Below, piece after piece: positions 1 through 9,984 of a DNA stretch of 43,557 nt. Positions within the stretch are counted from its first letter, which is position 1; each line of letters starts with the position of its first letter. The notes below the pieces were generated by a model. It had not been told where the DNA came from. It saw only the letters and a program-made list of their open reading frames with translations, and ran no database searches. Origin of the DNA: Egibacteraceae bacterium (GTDB taxonomy: Bacteria; Actinomycetota; Nitriliruptoria; Euzebyales; Egibacteraceae); contig DATLGH010000047.1 of assembly GCA_035540635.1 (NCBI GenBank), forward strand, positions 1 to 43,557, in the 5' to 3' direction. A program made the translations under genes and the position numbers.

Positions 1-78
1 ACTCGGGCCTCCTCGGGAGGGTGGGCGGGTAAGGCGACCGAAGCAGGGCACACGCCCCCCTCCCGAGGAGGCCCGAGT
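1..78. repeat. Perfect 20-bp inverted repeat upstream of carB
   Basis: Bases 1-20 are the exact reverse complement of bases 59-78, with a 38-nt loop. The stem can continue inward imperfectly (GGGCG at 23-27 with CGCCC at 53-57). As RNA it would form a very stable hairpin between carA (expected just outside the window) and carB. The right arm contains GAGGAGG, but about 40 nt before the carB start, so it is not the carB ribosome binding site. No T-run follows, so it is not a classical intrinsic terminator. Because the left arm touches the window edge, the repeat may extend further left. Its role is unknown. Confidence 0.8.
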
Positions 79-111
79 CGTCCAGAGCCGGGACGATGGA
101 GGCGACACCTG

Positions 112-3366
<3,255 letters not shown>

Positions 3367-3451
3367 TGCGGACCTGCGGGCAACCGCGCGGCGGGACTAG
3401 AGTGACGCGCCACACCGAGGCGGCGCCCGGCGCCGGCGGAGGGGAGGGCCC

Positions 3452-4351
3452 GTGAGCTTCAGCAGCATCGTCAGCCGCGGCACGACGTCCTCCATCCAGG
3501 GTCGGGGCGAGGGGCCGGTGCGTGGCATGTGCGAGGTCCTCGCGTACCGCCGCATCGGCGCCTACCACTCGCTCACCTTCGTCGCGCCGGAGATCGCCGA
3601 GCGCACGGAGCCGGGCCAGTTCGTCTCCGTGGCCGTCGGCGCGAGCGGCGCGCTGCTGCGGCGTCCCTTCTCGGTGTTCGCGGTGAGCAAGCACGGCCCG
3701 TGGGCCGGAACGGTCGAGATCGTCTTCGACGTCGTCGGGGTCGGGACCCGGTGGCTCGCAGAGCGCTCGAAGCACGACGTCGTCGACCTCGTCGGACCGC
3801 TCGGTCGGCCCTTCCCCCTCCCGCAGAAGCCCGTCGGCTGCCTGCTCGTCGGCGGCGGCTACGGGGCGGCGCCCCTGCTCTACCTCGCCCAGCGTCTCCA
3901 GCAGCAGGGTCTGCGGACGGACATGGTCATCGGCGCCGCCACCTCCGAGCGGGTGTTCAACGCCATCGAGGCCAAGCGGCTGTCCGCCAGCGCGCGCTTC
4001 ACCACCGAGGACGGCTCCCTCGGCACCCGCGGCGTCGTCACCGACGTGCTCGACGAGCTTCTCGACAGCTCGAGCGCCGAGGTGATCTACGCGTGCGGCC
4101 CCATGGCGATGCTCGCCGCCGTGGCCAGGCTCGCCCGCCGCCGGCAGGTGCCCTGCCAGGTGGCGGTCGAGGAGGCCATGGCCTGCGGCGTCGGGGTCTG
4201 CTGGACCTGCGTGCTGCCCTATCGGCGCAAGGGCGGCTGGGACAACCTGCGGGCCTGCATCGACGGACCCGTCTTCAACGCCGCGCGCATCGGGTGGGAC
4301 CGCGTCGGCCGGCCCAGCGGTGCGTCACCCGACGCGGTGCGTGCCCCGTGA
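3452..4351 (+). CDS. pyrK: Dihydroorotate dehydrogenase electron transfer subunit (PyrK)
   Basis: FAD and [2Fe-2S] subunit that passes electrons from the class 1B PyrD to NAD+. It has 299 residues. A ferredoxin-reductase-like N-terminal domain carries the flavin motif RRPFSV (residues 70-75). A nucleotide-binding part has GGGYGAAP (134-141) and YACGPMAM. The C-terminal cluster ligands are Cys245, Cys250, Cys253 and Cys269 in the PyrK spacing C-x4-C-x2-C-x15-C. The GTG at 3452 follows a strong GGAGGGGAGG ribosome binding site; the 25 residues before the conserved core may be an extension, and an internal start near the Met-Cys-Glu segment is possible. Its TGA overlaps the GTG of pyrD, so the two subunits are probably translationally coupled. 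Confidence 0.93.
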   Translation: MSFSSIVSRGTTSSIQGRGEGPVRGMCEVLAYRRIGAYHSLTFVAPEIAERTEPGQFVSVAVGASGALLRRPFSVFAVSKHGPWAGTVEIVFDVVGVGTRWLAERSKHDVVDLVGPLGRPFPLPQKPVGCLLVGGGYGAAPLLYLAQRLQQQGLRTDMVIGAATSERVFNAIEAKRLSASARFTTEDGSLGTRGVVTDVLDELLDSSSAEVIYACGPMAMLAAVARLARRRQVPCQVAVEEAMACGVGVCWTCVLPYRRKGGWDNLRACIDGPVFNAARIGWDRVGRPSGASPDAVRAP

Positions 4352-5340
4352 CGGCGGCGGTGGACCCACAGCCGCCCCTGCGGCCCGACCAGGTCGACCT
4401 GTCCTGCGCGCTCGGACCCCTCGTCCTGGCCAACCCGCTCGTCACGGCGAGCGGCTGCTTCGCGAGCGGCCAGGAGATGCACCGCTTCTACGACGTGGCC
4501 CGGCTCGGCGCGGTGGTCGTGAAGTCGCTCACCCTCGAGCCGCGCCTCGGTCTGCCGACGCCGCGCATGGCGGAGACCCCGAGCGGCATGCTCAACGCCA
4601 TCGGGCTGCAGAACCCCGGCATCGACCGGTGGCTCGCCGAGGACCTTCCGTGGCTGGAGGCCCACGGTGTGCCGACGATCGTGTCGATCGCCGGCAGGAC
4701 GACGGCCGAGTACCGCCATGTCGCCGAGCGCCTCCGCGGGGCGCCGGGTGTGATCGCCGTAGAGGCGAACATCTCCTGCCCGAACGTGGAGGACCGCAAC
4801 ACCGTCTTCGCCTGCAAGGCGGATGCCACCCGCGACGCGGTCGCCCAGGTGGTCCGGGCGTCGAACGTACCGGTGTTCGCAAAGCTCACGCCCGACGTCA
4901 CGGACATCACCGAGATCGCGGCGGCCGCGCAGTCCGCGGGAGCAGCGGGGGTGAGCGTCATCAACACCCTGCTCGGCATGGCCATCGACGTGGAGACCGC
5001 CCGGCCCCGGCTCGGCGCGGTGACCGGAGGCCTGAGCGGCCCGGCGATCAAGCCGGTCGCGATCCGTGCGGTGCACCAGATCCACCGCGCCCACCCCCAC
5101 CTGCCGATCATCGGCATGGGCGGGGTCATGACGGTGCCCGACGTCGTCGAGTTCCTCCTCGCGGGGGCGAGCGCCGTTGCCCTCGGCACGGCCAACTTCG
5201 CCAACCCCCTCATCGGCCAGGAGCTGCTCGACGAGCTGCCCCGCTGGATGGCCGCCCGCGGCTACGCAAGCGTCGCGGACCTCACCGGGGCGCTCCAGCT
5301 CGGTGGCATCCGCGTCGCCGCGGTGGAGGGAGGGGCATGA
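4348..5340 (+). CDS. pyrD: Dihydroorotate dehydrogenase, class 1B catalytic subunit
   Basis: FMN enzyme oxidising dihydroorotate to orotate, the fourth step of UMP synthesis. It has 330 residues from the GTG that overlaps the pyrK stop (GTGA). The catalytic loop is ANISCPNV with Cys144. A catalytic Cys here, together with the adjacent pyrK, marks the soluble class 1B enzyme rather than the membrane class 2 enzyme, whose catalytic base is Ser. Other landmarks are the N-terminal TASGCF segment, the FMN/substrate lysine in KSLTLEP, AIGLQNPG, the AKLTPDVT lysine, and the phosphate-binding IGMGGV and LGTAN segments near the C-terminus. The open frame extends far upstream of 4348, but that part is an out-of-frame reading of pyrK. 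Confidence 0.95.
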   Translation: MTAAVDPQPPLRPDQVDLSCALGPLVLANPLVTASGCFASGQEMHRFYDVARLGAVVVKSLTLEPRLGLPTPRMAETPSGMLNAIGLQNPGIDRWLAEDLPWLEAHGVPTIVSIAGRTTAEYRHVAERLRGAPGVIAVEANISCPNVEDRNTVFACKADATRDAVAQVVRASNVPVFAKLTPDVTDITEIAAAAQSAGAAGVSVINTLLGMAIDVETARPRLGAVTGGLSGPAIKPVAIRAVHQIHRAHPHLPIIGMGGVMTVPDVVEFLLAGASAVALGTANFANPLIGQELLDELPRWMAARGYASVADLTGALQLGGIRVAAVEGGA

Positions 5341-6008
5341 ACCCGCTCATCGCGGCGCTCGACACCGCCGACCTCGACCTGCTCGGCAAGCTCGCGGCGA
5401 CGATCGGCCCGCACGTCGGCCACCTCAAGGTCGGCCTCGAGGCCTACACGGCCCACGGTCCCGCCGCGGTGGCCGCCGCGGCGGCCCACGCGCCGGTGTT
5501 CCTCGACCTGAAGCTCCACGACATCCCGACGACGGTGGCGCGGGCGGCGGCCGCCGCGGCTGGCCTGGGCATCGACCTGCTGACCGTGCACGCGTCCGGC
5601 GGGCCCGCGATGGTCGGCGCCGCCGTGGACGCCGCGCCGGGGGTCCGCGTGCTCGCCGTGACGGTGCTCACGAGCCTCGACGACGCCGCCCTCGCAGCGG
5701 TCGGCCAGCCCCCGGCAGCGGAGCAGGTGCCGCGCCTGGCCGCCATGGCGCGCGCGGCCGGCGCGGCCGGCATCGTGTGCGCTCCGGTGGAGGCAGCCGC
5801 GGTGCGTCGGGTGGTCGGCGCGGCCGCACTCGTGGTCACGCCCGGCATCCGCCTGCCCGGAAGCGACCACCACGACCAGGCCCGCGTCGCAACCCCCCGG
5901 CAGGCCCGCGAGGCGGGGGCGAGCCATCTCGTCGTCGGCAGGGCCCTCACGCAGTCCGACGACCCGGGCGGCGTGGCCCGCGCGGTCCTGGAGGACCTTC
6001 GTGGCTGA
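5337..6008 (+). CDS. pyrF: Orotidine 5'-phosphate decarboxylase
   Basis: Decarboxylates OMP to UMP, the last step of the pathway. It has 223 residues, the length of the short E. coli/Bacillus type of ODCase, not the ~280-residue type common in Mycobacterium and Streptomyces. The active-site tetrad motif is present as FLDLKLHDIP (Asp57, Lys59, Asp62). The phosphate-binding C-terminal segments read TPGIRLPG and LVVGRALTQ. The ATG overlaps the pyrD stop (ATGA) and is preceded by GGAGGGAGGGG, so coupling to pyrD is likely. It is the last gene of the pyrimidine block; a 164-nt gap with a promoter follows. Confidence 0.95.
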   Translation: MNPLIAALDTADLDLLGKLAATIGPHVGHLKVGLEAYTAHGPAAVAAAAAHAPVFLDLKLHDIPTTVARAAAAAAGLGIDLLTVHASGGPAMVGAAVDAAPGVRVLAVTVLTSLDDAALAAVGQPPAAEQVPRLAAMARAAGAAGIVCAPVEAAAVRRVVGAAALVVTPGIRLPGSDHHDQARVATPRQAREAGASHLVVGRALTQSDDPGGVARAVLEDLRG

Positions 6009-6060
6009 CCCCGCCCTGGCGGCGCGGGCGCACCGCGCGGGGCCGCACAGGGGCTGCACG

Positions 6061-6088
6061 TTGACCGCCGTGGTCGTGCAGATAGGAT
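6061..6088 (+). promoter_or_regulatory. Sigma70-like promoter for mihF-gmk
   Basis: TTGACC at 6061-6066 and TAGGAT at 6083-6088 are separated by 16 bases, a close match to a primary-sigma promoter. Transcription would start near 6095, giving a leader of about 78 nt before the mihF ATG. It lies in the 164-nt gap after pyrF, so mihF and the genes after it can be expressed apart from the pyrimidine operon. Confidence 0.75.
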
Positions 6089-6172
6089 GCGGGCCTTCCA
6101 TCCCCCGCTGGTGCCGACACGGAGCCGCCGTCGCACTCGAGAGTCCCGACAGCCGCAGTAACCGGAGGCCGC

Positions 6173-6505
6173 ATGCCGCTGCCCGAGTTGGATGACGAGG
6201 CCCGCCGCCAGGCCCTCGAGAAGGCCGCCGAGGCGCGCAAGGTCCGCGCCGAGCTGAAGCACCAGCTGAAGTCCGGGGAGATCGACTTCCGGGAGGTCCT
6301 CCGGCGCGCCGACGCCGACGAGGTGGTGGGCAAGACGAAGGTCGCAGCGGTGCTCGAGGCCATGCCCCGCCTCGGCAAGGTGCGCGCCCGCAAGCTCATG
6401 GAGCGGCTCGACATCTCCCCGTCCCGCCGGCTGCGGGGGCTCGGCGGCAACCAGCGTGAGCGGCTGCTCACCGAGTTCGAATCCGGACGGGAAGACGCGC
6501 TCTGA
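6173..6505 (+). CDS. mihF: Integration host factor, actinobacterial type (MihF)
   Basis: Small basic nucleoid-associated DNA-binding protein of 110 residues, unrelated in fold to proteobacterial IHF. The N-terminal part is a charged helix. The core carries the characteristic stretch VGKTKVAAVLEAMPRLGKVR followed by ARKLMERLDI, a helix-two-turns-helix module that binds DNA non-specifically, and ends near SRRLRGLGGNQRERLL. The position between pyrF and gmk is the usual actinobacterial one. The ATG at 6173 has GGAGG four bases upstream (6164-6168). In relatives this protein is an abundant nucleoid protein affecting global transcription; that role is inferred here. Confidence 0.93.
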   Translation: MPLPELDDEARRQALEKAAEARKVRAELKHQLKSGEIDFREVLRRADADEVVGKTKVAAVLEAMPRLGKVRARKLMERLDISPSRRLRGLGGNQRERLLTEFESGREDAL

Positions 6506-6512
6506 CCCTTCC

Positions 6513-7067
6513 ATGAGCGCCGGGCGCGTCTGCGTCATCAGCGGTCCGAGCGGCGTGGGCAAGGGCACGGTCGTGCGCGCCCTGCGCCGACGCCTTCCCG
6601 ACCTCGACCTGTCCGTGTCGGCGACGACCCGGCCGCGGCGGCCGGGCGAGGTCGACGGGGTGCACTACCGCTTCCTGTCGCCGGGAGCCTTCGACACGCT
6701 CGTCGCCGACGGTGGCCTGCTCGAGTGGGCGGAGTTCTCCGGCTGGCGCTACGGGACCCCCGCCGGGCCGGTGCGCGACGCCCTGGGGGCAGGGCGCACG
6801 GTCGTGCTCGAGATCGACGTCCAGGGCGCCCGTCAGATCCGCGACCGGTTGCCCGACGCGACCCTCGTCTTCCTCGCACCCCCCGACCTCGCGACGCTGC
6901 GGCGGCGCTTGGAGAGCCGTGGGACCGAGAGCCCCGACGCGATCGCCGCACGACTTCACACGGCGCGTGCGGAGCTCGGCGAAGCCCGCTGGTTCGACCA
7001 CGTCGTCGTCAACGACGACGTCGACACGGCAGCCGACACCATCGCTCGTATACTTGGAGGTCCTTAG
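6513..7067 (+). CDS. gmk: Guanylate kinase
   Basis: Phosphorylates GMP/dGMP to GDP/dGDP with ATP. It has 184 residues. The P-loop GPSGVGKG is at residues 11-18, followed by the GMP-binding segment [19 protein letters not shown] and, further on, [13 protein letters not shown] and the [14 protein letters not shown] stretch, all standard for the family. The ATG at 6513 lies 7 nt after the mihF stop and no clear Shine-Dalgarno is visible (the preceding bases are GACCCTTCC), so translation may depend on coupling with mihF. The 3' end holds a TATACT hexamer (7049-7054) that may serve rpoZ. Confidence 0.95.
   Translation: MSAGRVCVISGPSGVGKGTVVRALRRRLPDLDLSVSATTRPRRPGEVDGVHYRFLSPGAFDTLVADGGLLEWAEFSGWRYGTPAGPVRDALGAGRTVVLEIDVQGARQIRDRLPDATLVFLAPPDLATLRRRLESRGTESPDAIAARLHTARAELGEARWFDHVVVNDDVDTAADTIARILGGP
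7049..7054 (+). promoter_or_regulatory. Possible -10 element for rpoZ
   Basis: TATACT sits inside the last codons of gmk, five of six matches to the -10 consensus. A start near 7061 would leave a ~23-nt leader containing the AGAGGAGGG ribosome binding site at 7069-7077. No good -35 box was found at the usual spacing, so this is tentative. Confidence 0.35.
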
Positions 7068-7083
7068 CAGAGGAGGGCCCGTC

Positions 7084-7404
7084 ATCGCCAGAATCGACGA
7101 TCTGCTCGACAAGGTGGACAGCAAGTACACGCTCGTCCACCTCGCCGCGCGCCGCGCTCGGGAGATCAACAACTACTACCACTCCCTCGGCGAGGGCCTC
7201 GGGCAGTACACGCCCCCGCTCGTGGAGCAGGTCGACTCGAACAAGCCGCTGTCGATCGCCCTGGAGGAGATCGCCGCCGGCAAGATCGTCGTCCAGATGG
7301 TGGGCGACGCCCGGCAGACCGCGGAGGAGCTGCTCGGCGGCGCGGAGGCGGGCGAGGCCCAGATCCTTTCCCTCGACACCGAGGGCGAGGACGAGGATCG
7401 CTGA
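7084..7404 (+). CDS. rpoZ: RNA polymerase omega subunit, apparent AUC start
   Basis: Small subunit that helps assemble RNA polymerase around beta'. The conserved core is clear: [42 protein letters not shown] and [16 protein letters not shown]. No ATG or GTG exists in frame near the ribosome binding site. GAGGAGG at 7071-7077 lies 3 nt before a GTC and 6 nt before ATC at 7084. Starting at ATC gives Met-Ala-Arg-Ile-Asp-Asp-Leu-Leu, which resembles the usual omega N-terminus. The only canonical-type alternative is TTG at 7054, which lacks a Shine-Dalgarno, overlaps the gmk end and adds ten unlike residues. A sequencing error (ATG read as ATC) is possible. Length from ATC is 106 residues; the acidic tail ends EGEDEDR. 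Confidence 0.88.
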   Translation: MARIDDLLDKVDSKYTLVHLAARRAREINNYYHSLGEGLGQYTPPLVEQVDSNKPLSIALEEIAAGKIVVQMVGDARQTAEELLGGAEAGEAQILSLDTEGEDEDR

Positions 7405-7482
7405 CGGCGGCGCGAGCGACTCGCGCCTGGGCAGCGCTCGCGGCCGACGCGGCTCGGCCGCCTCGAGGTGACCGGACAGGGC

Positions 7483-8712
7483 ATGGACGCGGACGGCCGG
7501 CAGGGGGTGCTCGCGGGTCGCCACGTCCTGCTCGGCGTGTCCGGCGGGATCGCCGCGTACAAGGCCGCGGCCCTGGCCCGCGCGCTCGTCCGCGCGGGGG
7601 CGACCGTGCAGCCGGTGCTCACCGCGGGGGCCGCCGAGTTCGTCGGGCCCGCGACCTTCGAGGGGCTGACCGGACGACCGGCGTACACCGGGGTCTTCAC
7701 CGACGCGCACCGCATCCTCCACGTCCGCCTCGCCCGCGAGGCCGACGTGGCGGTGTTCGCCCCGGCGACGGCCAACCTCCTGGCCAAGTTCAGCCTCGGG
7801 CTGGCCGACGACCTCGTCTCGTCGGTCTTCGCGTGCCTGACGTGCCCGGTCGTCGTCGCACCGGCCATGCACACGGAGATGTGGCTGCACCCCGCGACGC
7901 AGGCGAACGCGGAGGTGCTGCGGGTCCGCGGCGCCCGGCTCGTCGGACCCGCCGAGGGGGAGCTCGCCGGGGGGGACAGCGGGCCGGGGCGGCTCGCCGA
8001 CGTCGACGACATCCTCGCGGCCGTGGTCGCCGCGCTCCGCCCGCCCGCCGGGCCCCTGTCCGGACGCGGCGTGCTCGTGACCGCCGGGGGGACCCGCGAG
8101 CCCCTCGACCCCGTGCGGTTCATCGGCAACCGCTCGAGCGGCAAGATGGGCTACCGCCTGGCGGAGGAGGCCGCCCGCCGTGGCGCCGTCGTGGACCTCG
8201 TCGCCGGCCCGACGGCGCTCGCCGACCCTCCCGGCGTCACGGTCCACCACGTCGAGACGGCCGAGGAGATGCGCGAGGCGGTGCTCCGCCTCGTCGACAA
8301 GGCCGATGTCGTGCTCAAAGCCGCCGCCGTCGCCGACTTCCGGCCGGTGACGCGCGCGGCCGAGAAGGTCAAGAAGGAGTCGGAGCGGCTGCTCACCGTC
8401 CGCCTGGAGCGCACGCCCGACATCCTGGCCGAGCTCGGGCGGGAGGGGAGCGGCAAGGTGCTCGTGGGCTTCGCCGCGGAGACGGCCCTCGCGGAGGAGC
8501 ACGGCCGGGAGAAGCTGCACCGCAAGGGCCTCGACCTCATCGTCGTCAACCGGGTCGACGCCTCCGACGCCGGTTTCGACGTCGACACCAACCGGGCGCT
8601 GCTGCTGTCCGCCGACGGCGAGCGCACCGAGGTGCCGCTCACGACGAAGGCGCAGCTTGCGGCGCTCATCTGCGACCGGGTCCAGGCGCTGCTCGCCGGA
8701 CGGTCGGACTAG
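7483..8712 (+). CDS. coaBC: Bifunctional phosphopantothenoylcysteine decarboxylase / phosphopantothenate-cysteine ligase
   Basis: Performs two steps of coenzyme A synthesis. The N-terminal CoaC half (to about residue 180) is an FMN-binding decarboxylase with [11 protein letters not shown], the RILHVRLA histidine, the [11 protein letters not shown] segment and PAMHTEMW. The C-terminal CoaB half has [20 protein letters not shown], the AAAVADFRP segment and the CoaB lysine motif KVKKE. Where E. coli Dfp has the clamp Cys (A-C-G-x-x-G-x-G-R) this protein reads A-G-G-D-S-G-P-G-R. The ATG at 7483 is chosen because ACAGGG lies just before it; an in-frame GTG at 7468 would add five residues. Position after rpoZ is typical of actinobacteria. 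Confidence 0.93.
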   Translation: MDADGRQGVLAGRHVLLGVSGGIAAYKAAALARALVRAGATVQPVLTAGAAEFVGPATFEGLTGRPAYTGVFTDAHRILHVRLAREADVAVFAPATANLLAKFSLGLADDLVSSVFACLTCPVVVAPAMHTEMWLHPATQANAEVLRVRGARLVGPAEGELAGGDSGPGRLADVDDILAAVVAALRPPAGPLSGRGVLVTAGGTREPLDPVRFIGNRSSGKMGYRLAEEAARRGAVVDLVAGPTALADPPGVTVHHVETAEEMREAVLRLVDKADVVLKAAAVADFRPVTRAAEKVKKESERLLTVRLERTPDILAELGREGSGKVLVGFAAETALAEEHGREKLHRKGLDLIVVNRVDASDAGFDVDTNRALLLSADGERTEVPLTTKAQLAALICDRVQALLAGRSD

Positions 8713-8728
8713 CGGGCCGGCCGCCGTC

Positions 8729-8734
8729 TACACT
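8729..8734 (+). promoter_or_regulatory. Possible -10 element for metK
   Basis: TACACT lies in the 67-nt gap between coaBC and metK, 45 nt before the metK ATG. No convincing -35 hexamer accompanies it, so only a weak internal promoter is suggested. Confidence 0.35.
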
Positions 8735-8779
8735 CCTGCCCTGAGCCGTCGTGGTCGCACGAAGGGACTGTCGCCACCC

Positions 8780-9976
8780 ATGAGTCGTCGCTGGCTGTTC
8801 ACGTCCGAGTCGGTCACCGAGGGCCACCCCGACAAGGTCGCCGACCAGATCTCCGACGCGGTCCTCGACGCGGTCCTCGAGGGCGACCCCAACCCCGACG
8901 CCGCCCGGGTCGCCTGCGAGACGCTCGTGACCACGGGGATGGTCGTCGTCGCGGGGGAGATCAGCACCGAGACCTACGTCGACATCGCCCGCGTCGCGCG
9001 CGACACCGTCAAGGGGATCGGCTACGACCGCGCGGGGGCGGGCTTCGACGGCGACACGTGCGGCGTCATGGTCGCCATCGACGAGCAGTCGCCGGACATC
9101 GCCGGGGGGGTCGACTCCTCCTACGAGGCCCGGCACGCGGACCTGCGCGACGACCTCGACGCGCTCGGCGCGGGCGACCAGGGCATGATGTTCGGCTTCG
9201 CGTGCACCGAGACCGACGCGTTCATGCCCCTGCCGATCCACCTCGCGCACCGGCTCGCGGAACGGCTCGCGGCGGTCCGCAAGGGTGGCGTCGTTCCCTA
9301 CCTGCGCCCCGACGGCAAGACGCAGGTGACCGTCGAGTACGAGGGGCTGCGGCCCGTGCGGATCTCACGCATCCTCATCTCCACCCAGCACCAGCCCGAC
9401 GTCGACACCGACACGCTTCTGCGGCCGGACCTCCTCGAGCACGTCGTCGAGCCGATGATCCCCCCCGGCCTCGACTGGGACCCGGCTGAGGCACTCGTGA
9501 ACCCCTCGGGCAAGTTCGAGCTCGGGGGCCCGCAGGCCGACGCGGGGGTGACCGGCCGCAAGATCATCGTCGACACCTACGGCGGCATGGCCCGCCACGG
9601 TGGGGGCGCGTTCAGCGGCAAGGACTCCACCAAGGTCGACCGCTCCGCCGCGTACGCCGCCCGGTGGGTGGCCAAGACCATCGTCGCGGCGGGGCTCGCC
9701 GAGCGGGCCGAGCTCCAGCTCGCCTACGCCATCGGCGTCGCCCGCCCCGTGTCGATGTCGCTCGAGACCTTCGGCACCGAGACCCATGACGCCGACAAGA
9801 TCCTCGCGGGCGTGAAGGAGGTCTTCGACCTGCGGCCCGCCGCGATCATCCGCGACCTCGATCTGCGCCGCCCGATCTTCCGCGCGACTGCGACCTACGG
9901 GCACTTCGGCCGCGACGGGTTCAGCTGGGAGCGCACCGACCGCGCCGAGGACCTGCGCTCCGCCGCCGGCGCGTAG
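8780..9976 (+). CDS. metK: S-adenosylmethionine synthetase
   Basis: Makes SAM from ATP and methionine. It has 398 residues, the usual family length. Signature stretches are [17 protein letters not shown] (residues 10-26, including the catalytic His16), [12 protein letters not shown] (the ATP-binding GAGDQG motif), the P-loop-like [16 protein letters not shown], and [10 protein letters not shown] near the C-terminus. The ATG at 8780 follows GAAGGGA with a spacing of about 12. The open frame runs further upstream into coaBC sequence, but that part is not SAM-synthetase-like. No SAM riboswitch is visible in the 67-nt leader. Confidence 0.97.
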   Translation: MSRRWLFTSESVTEGHPDKVADQISDAVLDAVLEGDPNPDAARVACETLVTTGMVVVAGEISTETYVDIARVARDTVKGIGYDRAGAGFDGDTCGVMVAIDEQSPDIAGGVDSSYEARHADLRDDLDALGAGDQGMMFGFACTETDAFMPLPIHLAHRLAERLAAVRKGGVVPYLRPDGKTQVTVEYEGLRPVRISRILISTQHQPDVDTDTLLRPDLLEHVVEPMIPPGLDWDPAEALVNPSGKFELGGPQADAGVTGRKIIVDTYGGMARHGGGAFSGKDSTKVDRSAAYAARWVAKTIVAAGLAERAELQLAYAIGVARPVSMSLETFGTETHDADKILAGVKEVFDLRPAAIIRDLDLRRPIFRATATYGHFGRDGFSWERTDRAEDLRSAAGA

Positions 9977-9984
9977 CCGGGATC

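Noticed and set aside
6009-6172. Possible small gene or terminator after pyrF
   Set aside because: A 64-codon frame at 6001-6195 overlaps the promoter and lacks a ribosome binding site; hairpins there are short and have no T-run.
8713-8779. SAM riboswitch before metK
   Set aside because: The gap is only 67 nt and shows none of the S-box core elements.
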